Assembly: GCA_003550325.1 (NCBI GenBank)
Contig: QKWP01000041.1
Location: 503,894-567,893, forward strand
Reading direction: 5' to 3'
Length of the DNA: 64,000 nucleotides
From: Gigaspora rosea
Taxonomy: Eukaryota > Glomeromycota > Glomeromycetes > Diversisporales > Gigasporaceae
Made by a program: the position numbers and the translations under genes. This document shows, piece after piece, positions 11,894-24,330 of the stretch. Below the pieces are notes generated by a model. That model worked only from the letters and a program-made list of their open reading frames with translations. It did no database searches and was not told the DNA's origin. Positions within the stretch are counted from its first letter, which is position 1, and each line of letters opens with the position of its first letter.

Positions 11894-13366
11894 ATGGCAT
11901 CAAAAATGTTAATGGGCGATATGCCCGAATTAATGGAAAATATTCTTAATAATCTAGATAAAGAATTTAATTCTTTATACTCTTGCGCACTTGTAAGCCG
12001 ACACTGGTGCAAAATATCAATTCCTATACTTTGGCAAGACCCATTTTCATTTGATTACAGGCCGTTAATCATCTCTGGATATCTTTCATCTCTTGGAAAG
12101 GACGAAAAATTCTATTTGCAATCTATGTTAAAAGCGTGTAAAATAGATACACAATTTCCCAAAACGATATTTGATTATGCAAATTTTCTCAAGGTTCTTG
12201 ATTTATATCTTCTAAAATGTAAAGTTGAAGATTGGCTCATTTTCCAGCAATGTCCAGAACCATCTTACAATATATTGACATTTCCCATAATTAAATTGTT
12301 AATTAAAAAATTTATCGAAAGTGGAGTCACTTTGCAAGAATTATATTTAGATTTTTATGTACTTGATGAAATTCAGTCAGAGATATTTTCCTCATTAGAA
12401 CAAAATATGCAATTTTTATCGTGCCTCCAAAGTTTATCAATTAGATCAATTAGATTCAATTCAAATTTTAATATTGAAAGTCTCGTTACATTATTAAAAA
12501 GCTTGGAAAAAGGTACTACGAAACTTAGTACTTTGAATATTAAAGCTCCTGATTATTATGATCAACAATTATTTCATTCACTTATACGCATTATTAAATC
12601 GCAAAAGCAACTTAAGCAATTTTACATGGCCGATATACATGGAGTTTCTGGAAATTTACCTAGTATCATTTCGGCTTTAAAAAGTCAAAAACAATCATTA
12701 CAAGAAGTTAGAATATTTGGTTGCAAATTTACTGAGCTGTTCAAGGTGTTAGCGAATTTTGAAAATTTAGAATCTCTTTATGTAAGAAATTGTGAATTTT
12801 CTAATAATACGGAAATGTTGGAAATATTAGAGAAAAACTTTTACAAAATCAAAACTTTCGAAGTAGTTACAGAAATGGAGTTTGATACATTGATTATAGT
12901 ACAATGTATAAAAAAATTTGGCTCATTACTACAACGACTAAAACTTGAAAAGATAGGTGAAGATATTGTTGAAAAATCATTATTACTAGAAACGATTAGG
13001 TCTTTTTGCCCAAATATTACATATCTCTATATTAGGGATATTGGGATTTCCGCTCAATTCCAAAAGCTTATTGGCAATTTACAAAAACTTCAATTCTTCA
13101 CGTTATATAACCTGGCTGGCGTATTAGATGAGATAACAAAAGAGGACCTGAGAAGACAAGTGATGCAGTTTGCAGGAATATTACCGTCCACATTGCAATA
13201 TCTTGACATAAAAAATTCTCGTTTAAATTCATATATTGATATTTTGCTCAATCATTGCAATGCACCTTTAAAAAGACTGCTAATTCGTCATCTTGATGAC
13301 AAGAAGATTAAAGCACTAATTGAATTCAGCATAAAAAAGAACTTTGAATTACGTGGGTGTGTATGA
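11894..13366 (+). CDS. F-box protein
   Basis: This is an intact 490-codon ORF. The F-box covers about residues 8-52 ('DMPELMENILNNL', 'LYSCALVSRHWC', 'ISIPILWQDPF'), the pattern of the very large Glomeromycotina F-box family. The rest (about 60-490) is rich in Leu-spaced segments such as 'LQSLSIRSI' and 'LESLYVRNC', suggesting degenerate leucine-rich repeats for substrate binding. F-box proteins bind Skp1 and direct SCF ubiquitin ligases to targets; the substrate is unknown. The ATG at 11894 gives MASKM; an in-frame ATG at 11906 may be the ancestral start. The upstream transposon repeat ends 8 bp before the ATG, so the 5' leader and promoter region are transposon sequence. It may be expressed from there, or be a gene copy that has lost its own promoter. 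Confidence 0.85.
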   Translation: MASKMLMGDMPELMENILNNLDKEFNSLYSCALVSRHWCKISIPILWQDPFSFDYRPLIISGYLSSLGKDEKFYLQSMLKACKIDTQFPKTIFDYANFLKVLDLYLLKCKVEDWLIFQQCPEPSYNILTFPIIKLLIKKFIESGVTLQELYLDFYVLDEIQSEIFSSLEQNMQFLSCLQSLSIRSIRFNSNFNIESLVTLLKSLEKGTTKLSTLNIKAPDYYDQQLFHSLIRIIKSQKQLKQFYMADIHGVSGNLPSIISALKSQKQSLQEVRIFGCKFTELFKVLANFENLESLYVRNCEFSNNTEMLEILEKNFYKIKTFEVVTEMEFDTLIIVQCIKKFGSLLQRLKLEKIGEDIVEKSLLLETIRSFCPNITYLYIRDIGISAQFQKLIGNLQKLQFFTLYNLAGVLDEITKEDLRRQVMQFAGILPSTLQYLDIKNSRLNSYIDILLNHCNAPLKRLLIRHLDDKKIKALIEFSIKKNFELRGCV

Positions 13367-14500
13367 ATTGTACTCGTATGATAACTTTAAAAAAAAAATG
13401 GAAGGATATGTTACACTGGTACCATATGAAAACGCTGTTGTTTGGTGTTAATTTCTATAACTTCTGTTACAAATAATTAGAATAAAGGTGGAATCAAAGT
13501 TTAAATTTTCTATCCGAATATCCATTCTTTTTTTTAAAAAAAAAAAATGAATCATTATTTTTCTTTTTTGTAAAATTTACATTTTATCAGATGTTTTTGC
13601 CAAATAGATTATTATTAATTCGATTATCAAAGATTGTAGCTAAAGAAATTGATAATTTAAAAATAGTCGAAATCATAACTATCAAATGACTAGTATTATT
13701 TTTTTGTAAATATTAAAACACATAAATCTAAATAAATCAGCAAAATCGATATATCGTATAACATTGCATTTAACACCACCTTTAATAATACACCAGATTA
13801 AGATCCAAGTACATTTTAATATCATCACTCAAAAATAATGATTTATATCCGGTATAACCTAGGATCGCAAGATTACTTATGCTCAATAAAAGCGAATTTC
13901 TAACTAATCTAGGCTTGTTTTTTTTAATAAATGAAAGACATACAATAAAATGCATCATTGGCTCGTTAATTTGAATAGTAAATTTTGTGCAAATAAATAA
14001 TCGCTACGTCAATTCATGATCTCTATAAAATTTTTCTCATTCCGATTTTTTTCTTACAAATTTGACGAACAGGAGAGACCGGTCGAGTGCCCCGATTTGT
14101 AGATCCACTACGTCAAAATCTTATTTATTTGTGCATAAAAAGCTTAAAATAATGATTTAACAAAGGTAATGTTGGTTTAAATTTTAGCCTTTTGATTTTT
14201 ATTGTTGCGTTATATAATTTTTTTAAAAAATTGAAACCTATGAATTACAGTTATTAACTTCATTTTTTATTGCAAAAGTTTTTATGGTGCGGTAGACTTA
14301 TGTATATACAATATATAATACGATGTGTAAAGCAAAATCATAAAAATTTAAAGTTCTCTTTGATAAAAATAACCGCAAATAATCATGAAATATTTAGATT
14401 TATTAGATATAGAACCGAATATATAGAATCGAATAAATTACGACGGTTATAACTTTGTAAGATAGTTAAAAATGATCCAAGTAAATAAAGGTATATTTTA
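13367..14500. other. AT-rich intergenic region after the F-box gene
   Basis: No gene or clear repeat is visible. The sequence is dominated by A and T runs. The one ORF (14270-14452, 60 codons) has no recognisable motif and is probably chance. Confidence 0.35.
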
Positions 14501-14507
14501 GTGATAC

Positions 14508-14890
14508 AAATCGAAAATCGAATTAATCGATTAGTTGTAAAGTTGACAACTAATCGATTTGAATTTTACAGACCCAACTTAGTCGATTAATCGATTAGTC
14601 GACTAATCGATTGGCCAACTAATTGATTAATCGACTAATTAATCGCTTAGTCACTTGGTCGTTTAATCAACTGATCATATAAGAATGTCAACCCGGCTGT
14701 TTTCAGTTGCTACATTACGTGTATTTTACTAAGTTTCGTTTATTATTTATTCAATTAATCGATTGGTCAATCGATTAGTCAACTAATCGATTAATCGATT
14801 AGTCAACTAATCGATTAATCGATTAGTCGATTAATCGCCAACTAATCGATTAGTTGAATAAAATCGATTAATCGATTAGTTGGATAAAAT
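14508..14890. repeat. Palindromic 'TCGATTAAT' satellite-like block
   Basis: Dozens of overlapping copies of 'aatcgattagt' and its complement alternate, interrupted by a unique patch (about 14670-14745). Each unit is its own near-palindrome, so long hairpins can form. No coding content. Confidence 0.7.
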
Positions 14891-15130
14891 GATCTATCAA
14901 CTAGACATAAATTTTAATTGATATCGTTTCGATCTTGTTATTTATTTTCTTTAAAAGATCAAAGATTTTGGTTGGCTGATTAGCAGGTGGCAACCTATTT
15001 GATACCTGTTAGTTTGACGTCAAAAACTCTGATCTCTTTTGTGTAAAAAGTTCCTACGGTTTTGCGATACAACAAACATACCATTCGTCATCTCTTCAAA
15101 GTATAGATATGTAGGTAGAATTACAAAGAT

Positions 15131-15343
15131 TTGTCTGACCCATCAATAATATCCCAAATTTGCCAAGGATTTTGCTCACTTACGCATAAATTGCCAGTGA
15201 AAATCGAGTGCGGGTTAATTAGGAAATCTGGTGACGTCAAATTCATTATATATTATGCTGGTTTAAATTCGATTGTTCAATTATATGCAATTACAGGCCA
15301 TCCAAGAAAACTTCTGAGCGCAAGAAAGTTAGATGAACTATAA
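15131..15343 (+). pseudogene. Short relic of an unnamed protein family
   Basis: This 70-codon ORF contains 'IYYAGLNSIVQLYAITGHPR'. A diverged relative, 'IGYSVAASPIIQFYAIGES', is readable at about 16936-17005 without a long ORF. Two independent copies with conserved hydrophobic spacing and 'YAI' suggest fragments of one former gene family. I do not recognise its function. Confidence 0.35.
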
Positions 15344-15420
15344 TTTACAAAATCTAAAACTTTTGTTTATTCGTGTTGTTTTAGATTAGGATATTTATAA
15401 ATTACAACGAAAATTTTTAA

Positions 15421-15775
15421 GGATTAATTAATTTGTAACCGCGGTTACTGTAACCCATTCCCAACAAGCCAATCAAATTCTAAGATCAGGTGTAACGTTA
15501 CACATTTGAAAAAGTCAAACCAAACGTTCGTTTTGCTAAAAATTGCATATGAAACTACCTTTCGATTTCTAACAAAAAAAATTCCTTGCTAAATTTAATG
15601 TAACTAAAGCCCTCTCTAACCCAAAAGCCTTATTCCAAGCCTCACTCTAACCCTAACCTTAATCGCACGGTTTTATTTTTATAGAAAATTTGGTTTGATA
15701 GTCACGTTACACCTGATCTTAGTATTTACGGTTATAAATTAATTCTGTAACCGTAGGTTACAAATCATTTAATCC
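15421..15775. mobile_element. MITE, about 355 bp, with an inner inverted-repeat core
   Basis: The outer ends 'ggattaa(t/a)ta' and 'tgtaacc' pair inverted with 15740-15775. An inner pair, aagatcaggtgtaacgt (15482) and acgttacacctgatctt (ending 15720), bounds a core of about 239 bp. The same core occurs at 40053-40296 and 43323-43554 with different flanks. It includes telomere-like 'ctaaccctaacc'. Confidence 0.6.
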
Positions 15776-16119
15776 AATTTTTAATAGAATAAAACTTAAG
15801 AATTTTGATTCATTAATTTCATTTAATTGGATTAACTTAACTTATTTATCTAACATATTTCCAACTCTGGTTTTTTTTTTTTTTTTTTTTTGCCAAAGAA
15901 TGGTAACAATAGATTTGAAAATGGTGAAAAAAAAGGAAAGAAATGTCGTCGGCGTTGTTATTGGTGTCACCATTGTATAATGTGGTTGTCTGCTTGACAT
16001 TAATCCTATAATTCAAGGTTAAATTTATTGATAGAGCACATTTGTACGCAGACTACCAGTATTAGCAAATTGAAGGAAAGGATATTTAAATCTGTAATGA
16101 TGAAAATCAATTATAAGGT

Positions 16120-17040
16120 TCAAAAATAGTGCGTCATTAGATATGATGCACATGCCAATCGATATCCTTACAAGTGTTCTTGAAAGTTTCAACGAGCATC
16201 TCAGTGAAACCCTGATGATTAATATTGATCTAAATCAAGATCAACAAAGGGTTACGAACGACCATATCTACTTTGACAAATAAACGGTAGAAAAATTTGT
16301 CTGTATTATTTATCAGGTTTGCTATTTCTTTTCGTGCTATAAAAAAAGTATTTAAGGAACACTTTTCTATTTCTGATTCTTGTTAATTGTGCTACTAAAC
16401 TTTGATAATTTGTTATGAATTTTTTTATACACAGTGAATCCATCATGTTTATCAACGTCGTTCCAATTAAAAAAAAAATATATTATTCTAGTGAATGTTA
16501 TTTGGTAAGGCACATCATTGGCATCTAATCTACAATATAAAAAGACGATTCAAAAATAGTATGTTGTACATGCCAATCGATCTACTGCTTACAAGTCCTT
16601 GAATATTTCAAGGAGTAATTCGGTGAAGTCCTCTAATTAATCTTGATCAAATTAAGATCAACCGATGTGTATGAGCTACCGGAATTACTTTGTTGGGTAA
16701 AAGTACATGTTTGCTGAAGGGAGAAGAGAAACACAGTGATGATCAATTGAAAGTTGCTACGAATGAGCTCGTAAATATAGATGCTGGTGAAATGTGATGA
16801 AATAATTTCACCACTATTGGTGAAATTGGTGGTGAATTGGTGAAAATTGGTGAAATTAATTTCACAGCATCTATACTCGTAAACAAAGCAAGTTAAAACA
16901 TCTTTATTTGCAAAAATTTGGCACTCTCAAATTAATGATAGGTTATTCTGTTGCTGCGAGTCCGATCATTCAATTTTACGCAATTGGCGAGTCATCCAGG
17001 ACTGCAAAAGGTTAATTCCACTCACTTGTCCAAATTATCA
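16120..17040 (+). pseudogene. Decayed duplicated gene relic
   Basis: Two segments (about 16125-16260 and 16545-16670) share 'atgccaatcgat', 'ttacaagt', 'ttgatc(a)aa' and 'aagatcaac', so they are an old direct duplication. Protein-like pieces ('MPIDILTSVLESFNEHLSE') survive next to many stops. A later piece (16936-17005) matches the 15131-15343 relic. The function is unknown. Confidence 0.3.
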
Positions 17041-17999
17041 TGGGAAGCTGATGCACCGAAAATACCACATCTACTATAACGTCATATGATAAATTGGGTT
17101 TAAAGTATAAATAACATTAAGGAACATGAGATATCAGCAGTAATAGTGCCACATATTTTCATTAATAACCATTTTATTATATAAATGGGCGACATTCGCC
17201 CTACTTTACAGACGTGAATGATATATCATTTTATTTATTCATTAAAGGATGCTCTATCGATTCTAAATCCAAACAAGTTCTCTTTTGTTTTAGAGATTAT
17301 TAAACATTTTCTTCGATGAATTTATCGAATGCCTTAATACTAAAACAATTGATTGTAGTTAACATGTAAGTCGAAAAAGTGTAGCTATGGTCACCAAAAA
17401 TTTCCAAAATTACTGTGCGAATTCGCAGAAAATCTTTATAAAGATCACTTCAATAAATTGCACTAATAAGCGGGAGCTTTTTGAAACATTCATTCATAGA
17501 AAATAAATCTTTAATGTATATTCAACAATATTCAGTTGATTATTACTGTATCAGCATTTAAATATAGGTTTTATTAAATTTATTCCGGAATCAGAATCTA
17601 ATAAAGTATCTTAGAAAAAATATGCATTTTGTTGACTTATTCTAAACTAATAAAGTCATATTTTTTTAAAAAAATTTCTACAAAAGTTGTATTTAAATAA
17701 CTTTATAACATGTGTGATTTCCAAATTTAAAATATAGGTAAAAGAAAAACTTATTAATGCTGAAATTTTATTTTCCTTTTTTTATTGTTAATAACTTTAA
17801 AGTACAATAACGCAAAAGAATATATACCTTAGATGGTTACAATCCTAAGAACTTTCAAGATGAATAATTATTGGGTTTAAACATCTAACGAAATTCAAAC
17901 TATTATCAAGACTAGTGCGATAGATGGTGCGAAGCGCCACCAATCTTATACAGAATTTAATAGTTATAGCAGTATACATTTGTATGGGATTAGGTAGAA
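17041..17999. other. AT-rich intergenic region, no gene seen
   Basis: I find no ORF of note and no clear inverted repeat. A small GC-rich spot ('gatggtgcgaagcgccac', about 17923) forms a short hairpin of unknown meaning. Confidence 0.3.
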
Positions 18000-19175
18000 T
18001 TAGTTGATATCATATTAGACTAATTGTGATCTCTATTTATTATAAAATTTTGTTATAGAATTTACTCACAAATACAACAATCTTATTGATCAAGGTTGAG
18101 TTTGTTTGTATTGAATTTGTCATAATTTTTATTTGAACTATTGTAAAAAGTTCTGTTATTAAATGTATTATTCTAGCGACGTTATTTTGATTTTTACAGG
18201 TATCTATAAAATCTTGTTATAAATTTTACTTGTTATTAAAATAATAATAACATATATTTGATGTTAAGTTAGCTTATTAAAAAGTTCATGATCAGATATT
18301 GTAAAAAAATTTTATTATATGACTTACCACTCTAACGATCATTTGTATATTATTCAGTTTGTTTTATAATTATTGTACTTTCTATATCAAGTCGTTGTTA
18401 AAAATTTCTTGTTGTTTTGTAACTGCAGATTTGGTTGATTTGTTTGTTTGATATAGTTAAGGTTTTGTTAGTATATGTTAAAACCATTAATAAGTTAAAT
18501 TGAAAATTTCTATTAAAACAGTATTATTCTAATTGGAGTGCATTATTAAGATCAAGTCAGTTTGTACTGGAATGATTATGATTTTTATTTCAATTTATTG
18601 TAAAAAATTTTTTACAAAATTAATCATTATTCCAATGACACATAATATGCAATTAAGGTTGAATTGGTTGTCATCGGAATTGTCAAGATTTCTGCTGTAA
18701 AAATTTTGTAACAAAGCTTACTTGTTATTTCGGTAACTATGACACATGTGGCAGATTATAAGGAAATCCAGATTAAAATGAAATTATAGTATAAAATCTC
18801 GAAAACTAAATTTTTGGGGTGCATTTTTTAGGGTTAGGGGTTTAGGGTTAGGTTTAGTTTTAAAAAAAATATATAATAAGCAATTATTAATGAGTTTTAG
18901 AAGGTCATTTTAAATTATGGTCTGCGACAATACATGATGAAAGTTGAATTAGGTTTATTGAAGTATTGTAACTATGGTTGAGGTTGCATTTGAGTTTTCA
19001 TGATTTATATTGTGAGTTGCTATAAGAATTTGGTACAGAATGGTTTGCTTTTTGTATGTGGTTCATGTTGAGTTGGTTTAGTAGTTTTGTAAATTCGATG
19101 TAGTTATGGTTGAGTTAGTTCATATTGGAATTATTGTGATTTCTATTGTAAGTTATAAAAGAAGGTTTACATTAC
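18000..19175. repeat. Degenerate tandem array of a dispersed unit
   Basis: At least six diverged copies of a motif close to 'ggttgagtt(a/g)gtt' followed by 'attggaatt' and 'atgatttctattg' occur, many followed by 'ttgttacaaa..ttacttgtta'. Copies start near 18003, 18093, 18556, 18655, 18990 and 19110. Single copies occur at 4262 and, inverted, near 62680. A MITE is embedded at about 18765-18930. Confidence 0.5.
18765..18930. mobile_element. Small MITE with telomere-like core
   Basis: The ends 'gcagattata' and 'tatggtctgc' pair inverted. Inside are 'ccagattaaaatgaaat' and 'ttttagggttaggggtttag'. The same order of motifs is found at 30524-30742, which has better inverted ends, so the two are one family. 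Confidence 0.5.
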
Positions 19176-19559
19176 TGTACCATACCCCTTAGAACTATTT
19201 TATCCTTAGCAGAAAACTTTGTAGAGCAGTACTTTTCACACACAGGTGTTCACCTACACTTTGGTAGTTATCATATCAGCATGTTTGGTTCATCATATTT
19301 GAGTAACCTCAAAATTTTGGGGCCCAAATGTAGATCAACTTTTATTATTGGTCAATTTTATAGTTGAATTTATAAAATGAATTATTACTTACAAGTAAAA
19401 TATACTAAAGTTCAACAATTTTTGAAAGTATGTAGTATATTTTACTATATAAAAATATGACTATAAACTTTTTGTTAATATTAAAAAGCAAACTCATTTT
19501 TATAAAGAATTTGTAAAACAAATAACTAGGACACTTGCATCTAAAAAAACATCATGGAG

Positions 19560-22378
19560 CCAACTTGTATATATTAATAATACTCGAGTCATGCTATATG
19601 TTACAAGCAGTCAAATTAACAGAAGAAAGTAGCAAAAGGATTCAACAACCTTTCTTCTGACTGATTAAAAATAAATTGGGCCTAGTGAGAACAGTTAGCG
19701 ATATTCTTTTTACAAACAAAGATCTTGGTGGTTTCAAGCACCTTAGCGAAAAACTTTTCTCAAGACAAATAAGAAGTATTCACACAGGCTTAAACCAAAA
19801 GAACATTTTTGGAGATATAATATGTATTAGATTGGCACAGGGCTGTTCAAAAGCAAGATTGACCATGGACGTTTGGAACATAGAACTTATAGAGAAATTT
19901 GAACCCCTCTGAAAAGATAACTTAGTATATTTTTTGTTAGCAAAAGCAAGGAAAAAGGGCCTAAGCTTAAAATTTACAGAGGCATTTTGGAAAATTGAAG
20001 GTGATGGAGTACCCCTAACAGATATTCTGTTAACACAGCTCCTAAAAAAAGCTTCTTCACAACTAGACAAGCTAGATCTATTTTATTTGGAGCAACTGAT
20101 AACCAGCAACAACAATAAACTTTTAACCTGGCAACAAATCAACTCTGTAGAAATATGTCTAAGAGAGGCAGTATTGCAAAATAGTATCATGAATTAGAGA
20201 AAAAGGTACTCACGAACAATATATTATGAAAAGTCAGTAGCCAATACAATAGGATTGATACAAACAAGCTTTGTCGACTAGAGCTAATTTTTGTATATCC
20301 AAATACAAAAGAAATGGATTCAAACAAGGGTTGCTCCATCAAATAGTGAAATTATCAGCAGATTAGTCAAAAAGATGGAAAAAGAGGTAGTATTGGAACA
20401 CTATGTTTTACCAGAAAACTGGTCACAAATCAACAGGGTAGTTACTAAGTATAAAGGATGCAAGGTTCAGAACTACAAAGAAGATTTGAATAATGAAAGC
20501 TGCCTATACAAAATAAAGAAAAGAAAAATACTCTCAATGATACCAAATCTTATAGGTAAAGAAGATAGAAAGAGAAATCTAGAAATCCCATTCTTAAATT
20601 ATGGTATTCGACCAGAAGATGTAGGTCTTTGGTTCAATGAAAGTCCACTTATGAAATTAGCAAGAATAGAATGTTTAGAAATCGAGTTGATTAGGAAAGA
20701 AGGATTAGATCTAGTTGTAGAAAACAAATTAATTAAGAGGTTAGAAAAGAATTTGATCTATATAGTGAAAGATCTAGTATTCTATACAGATGGTTCTTGT
20801 AAGGTAGAGCATAATGCAGGTTTACAAGAATTAGGAATAGGATGAGTTCAAGTAGATGCAAAAGAGAATTATATAGTAGATCAGTTAAGTCTTAAAGTGA
20901 TAAATTGGCCTTTATCTTTGCATGCAAAATTAACTTCAATTTGGACAGTTTTGCCATAACTCCAATTAAACGAAAAGTCAAGATTTTAACAAATAGTGAA
21001 GAAGCAATCAGAAGCATTGAAGAAGGGCTTGAATACTTAGTAGATAAGCAAATCCTTAAGAGCAAGAGTTCTTCTTTAATTGCTACATAAAGAATTTCAT
21101 TATAGGAAAAAAAGATTAATCTGCAACTAGTTAAAGTGCAGGCACACAAAGGTGATAAATGGAATGAGCTTGCAGACAAATTAGCTAAAGAGAGTAGGAA
21201 AGGAAAAAGCTTCATCAATACCTGTTTAATTTTTAGCGATTCGTATACATTTGTTCCCTTTTGGCAGGTCCAGAAAATCGAAATACCCTTAAAAACTTTT
21301 ATTAAGGTAGTAAATACTACAAAAACTAGAACCAAATGGCTCTGCTTAGAGACCTTTAGAAAATTGGAGCCCAAAGAAAATTTCTACTGGAAACCCTTCT
21401 GGAAGCATCTTAAAGAGTTCAAAGGGATAGCTTGTGACTCTATAAAGAAAAGCAATAAGAAGAAATTCTTAATTAAATGTATTTCTTAAAGTTTACCAGT
21501 TTTAGAGGTACTCAGCATAGGAATCTGAACTGTTACAAGGTAGCTTACTGCATTGGATGCAAAACCAATAAGATAGAGAATCTGAAACATTTAGTTAAAT
21601 GCCAAGCCAATGAAGATATCTGAATGCAGTCAGAATCTTTAACCTTGAATATAGTAACAAAGTTAGTAAAGAAAAAGCATAAAAATATTATATCGACAAA
21701 ATCTCTTTGTAGTACCTTGTTGGGAAGCAATATAGATGAAAAATATGAAATTCGTGAAGCTATCTGTAAAAGCTTAATCCCTTATAAAGTATATTTTAAT
21801 TTCATGAACCTGAACTAAAAAGAACACTTGTAAAAGAAATAATAGAGGTTTTTTTATATACCGGATAGAACATGTTCTATGGTATTGTTTGAAAAGAATG
21901 TTGTAAATGAACCATTGCTTGGGAACGTGAAATCGTATTATGCGTGAAGAAAAAAGGATAGAAACTTCAAAAAGGGAAAAAGTAAACCTCCAAAAACATA
22001 GAAACTTTGGAAATTAAAGGCAAAGAAAACTTGAAAAGATGCCAAACTATAAGAAGCCAAGAGGAGAAACAAAATCTCATTAAAATAAAAAATTGAGAAA
22101 TAATTCAGAAAAATAAAACTGCCACTAAATCAAGTGAGTTAGTGAGCAATTGCAGTACTAAAGGTACTACTCTAGGTACATAATTTGGTGGTTTGACAGG
22201 AGTTCTAAATCACGTGGTTTAGTGCAACGAGTCACATCTGGGCACTACTAAGGCAGCCAGGTGGGGTACTTTAAGACATAACAATTTAGTAGTCAATAGA
22301 GTAGTTTTATTGTATTTAAATTAAATTTAATTATTCTTAATAAAGTACTGATGAGACTATCAAAGAGGAAAAAAAACT
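19560..22378 (+). pseudogene. 5'-truncated LINE: RNase H and zinc-finger end
   Basis: A series of broken reading frames encodes the 3' part of a non-LTR retrotransposon ORF2. It begins downstream of the reverse transcriptase catalytic region ('LVRTVSDILFTNKDLGGFKH'). An RNase H domain follows, with 'VFYTDGS' (about 20777), a degenerate 'ILTNSEEAI' (Asp expected at the Asn; about 20984) and 'VQAHKGDKWNELADKLAKE' (about 21136). It ends with a Cys-Cys-His-Cys cluster, 'CIGCKTNKIENLKHLVKC' (about 21550), like the zf-RVT fingers of fungal LINEs. Stops at 19910, 20195 and 20843 sit where Trp is likely. A 3' untranslated stretch ends in an A run near 22371. 5' truncation is typical of LINE insertion. 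The element is not functional. Confidence 0.75.
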
Positions 22379-22398
22379 CATTTATATATATATATAGT

Positions 22399-23293
22399 AG
22401 GACCCTGAAATATACTGTTATCCTATATCCACTTCTTCAAAGATATTAGGTAACTAGAGTGATCTTAGACAGTGAACACTTTGTGTAACTTCAAACTTTG
22501 TTACTGTGGTATATCTAAGTCAGTATGGCGTTTTTAAGAAAACTTAACAAAGAAGATTTAAGGCAATTTGCAATTACGAAAGAGGCTACAATTAAAAGTA
22601 TATGAGGGTACTAATAACTGTTTGATTTGTGTAGTTAATAGTTGTTTTTATTATTGAAAGAGTATGAAGACTCGATGTTGAACTTGAGGTCCACATCGGC
22701 CGCTTTTATACTTTTTGAAATTTTACAAATGTAACGGTCAATATCTTTTACATGTGTAATATATACTATAACTATTATTAATAAAATATATAGTATAACT
22801 AGTATAAATATAATATATGTAATAAATAATATATATGTAATAAATAAAATATCTAGAATATAAGCTATAAATATGACATCTTTTAGATATGTCAGATCTA
22901 CGATTTTTGTCCGCAGCAATCGCCTAGCCAATCAGATTGTTGGTCTATTAATAAGTATAGGAGTAAATATTTGACAACTCCTATCTTGGCAACCAGAGGT
23001 CGTACAGGGACGTACTATAGCTTATTCGAACCGTCTCATCGCGCTGAGTCGAATGGTGGTTGTTTCATCGAATTTGGATCATTGGTTCAAACGTTATGTC
23101 CGTTTTTGTGATATTTTACAGGTTAACAATACATAAATAGATCAGATATTAGTTTGCTTATTTTTGGTATTTTTTATGCAAATCTTTTTTATTTATAGTA
23201 ATTTTTTTGCCTATTTTAAGTTTTTCTGCAGATCTTTCTATTTTTAATAATTTTATAATTAACCTGACCTATTTATATATATTTTGGGGTCCT
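22399..23293. mobile_element. 'AGGACCC' MITE interrupted by a solo LTR
   Basis: The left end AGGACCCTGAAATATAC (22399-22415) and the right part (23133-23293) together rebuild a MITE of about 178 bp matching the intact copy at 26649-26830. Flanking duplications atatatagt (22390-22398 and 23294-23302) fit an 8-bp duplication enlarged by chance. The middle is the solo LTR. Confidence 0.8.
22416..23128. mobile_element. Solo LTR, 713 bp
   Basis: It begins TGTTATCC and ends GGTTAACA, that is TG...CA with short inverted termini, and is flanked by the 4-bp duplication atac (22412-22415 and 23129-23132) exactly where it interrupts a known MITE. No internal retrotransposon genes are present, so it is a solo LTR left by recombination. 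A TATA-like 'cttttata' follows 'catcggccg' near 22696. Orientation is not certain. Confidence 0.75.
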
Positions 23294-23302
23294 ATATATA
23301 GT

Positions 23303-24149
23303 GTACAGTCACCTTTCTCTAATCCGGCCCTCTATATATTGGACTCTTGATAATCCAAACTAAAACTTTCAGAACAAATATTTTTATATATATATTTCTC
23401 TAGATATATCGAATAAATTTTCTATTCCGGATCTGAACTCAAGTTAATTAGTATATATAATCTTTTATTTAAATAAATTTATTTTGTATTATAAATGAAA
23501 TTTATTCTATATAATTAATTAAACTAGTGTTCTAACTTGGATCAAATAATAGTAATCTAATGGGTTAGATATTTAACTCAGGTTATAACCTGGGTCAAAT
23601 AATAATAAACTGACAGATCAAATATTTAACCCAGGTCATAACCTGGGTCAGATATTCAATTCAGGCCATGATCCGGGTCAGATAGTTAGATATTTAAAGT
23701 GGTCTGGTAGATAATAAATGCATAAATTAGAAAAATACAAAAATTGGAATAAAATAGTGTAAAACGGTTTTTTTTAAGTTTTTTTTACATTTTGTAGAAT
23801 ATATATTTATGATCTATGTCAGATGATATATCAAATGGCTTAAGAAAATTTTCAACTCCATTTTTTTTTATTAATAACTCTTTATATACCGAATTCTATT
23901 AGAGTTTGGTTTAGAAAGAGAAATTTTATATTCCAGACTTTTTTTATACTAAATAAAATCTTTTGGAACAGCCTGTTCAGATAAAAGAGAGACAACTATA
24001 TATAGTTGCACTAAATAGAAAAGATCTAACTTGAATAATTATAGTATCATTAAAGATATTTGTATATAAATAGTTTTTACTAAAACAACATTGATAAAAA
24101 TTACTATATGGAGATTATCATATGATAATTCCTATAAAGGCATTCTCAC
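23303..24149. other. Intergenic with a short 53-bp tandem repeat
   Basis: Around 23534-23700 a unit of about 53 bp ('taacctgggtcaaataata ... aacccaggtca') is present roughly three times with decreasing similarity. The rest is AT-rich with no gene seen. Confidence 0.4.
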
Positions 24150-24230
24150 AAAACTCCAAAACATATATAGATATGTCAGGTATGAGTTTGCTTATTTTGT
24201 GAAATTTTATGCAGATCTTTCTATTTATAG
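24150..24230. mobile_element. Left half of a MITE split by the 10.5-kb MULE
   Basis: 'ctccaaaacatatatagat' to 'ctatttatag' matches the first half of the intact MITE at 26649. The second half lies 10.5 kb away at 34712-34816. The last 10 bases are the MULE target duplication. Confidence 0.8.
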
Positions 24231-24330
24231 GGGTTCCTTAAAGCCCAGTAGATCAATCAAGCTGACGGTACAGGTACATGCATATCAATTGACCACTATA
24301 ATCGATGACCAATCAAAACTCGAATAACAA

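Noticed and set aside
18820..18855. 'ttagggttaggggtttaggg' considered as an interstitial telomere
   Set aside because: Only a few degenerate units are present, within a MITE whose second copy (30.6 kb) has degenerated them further. Similar tracts occur in other MITEs here.
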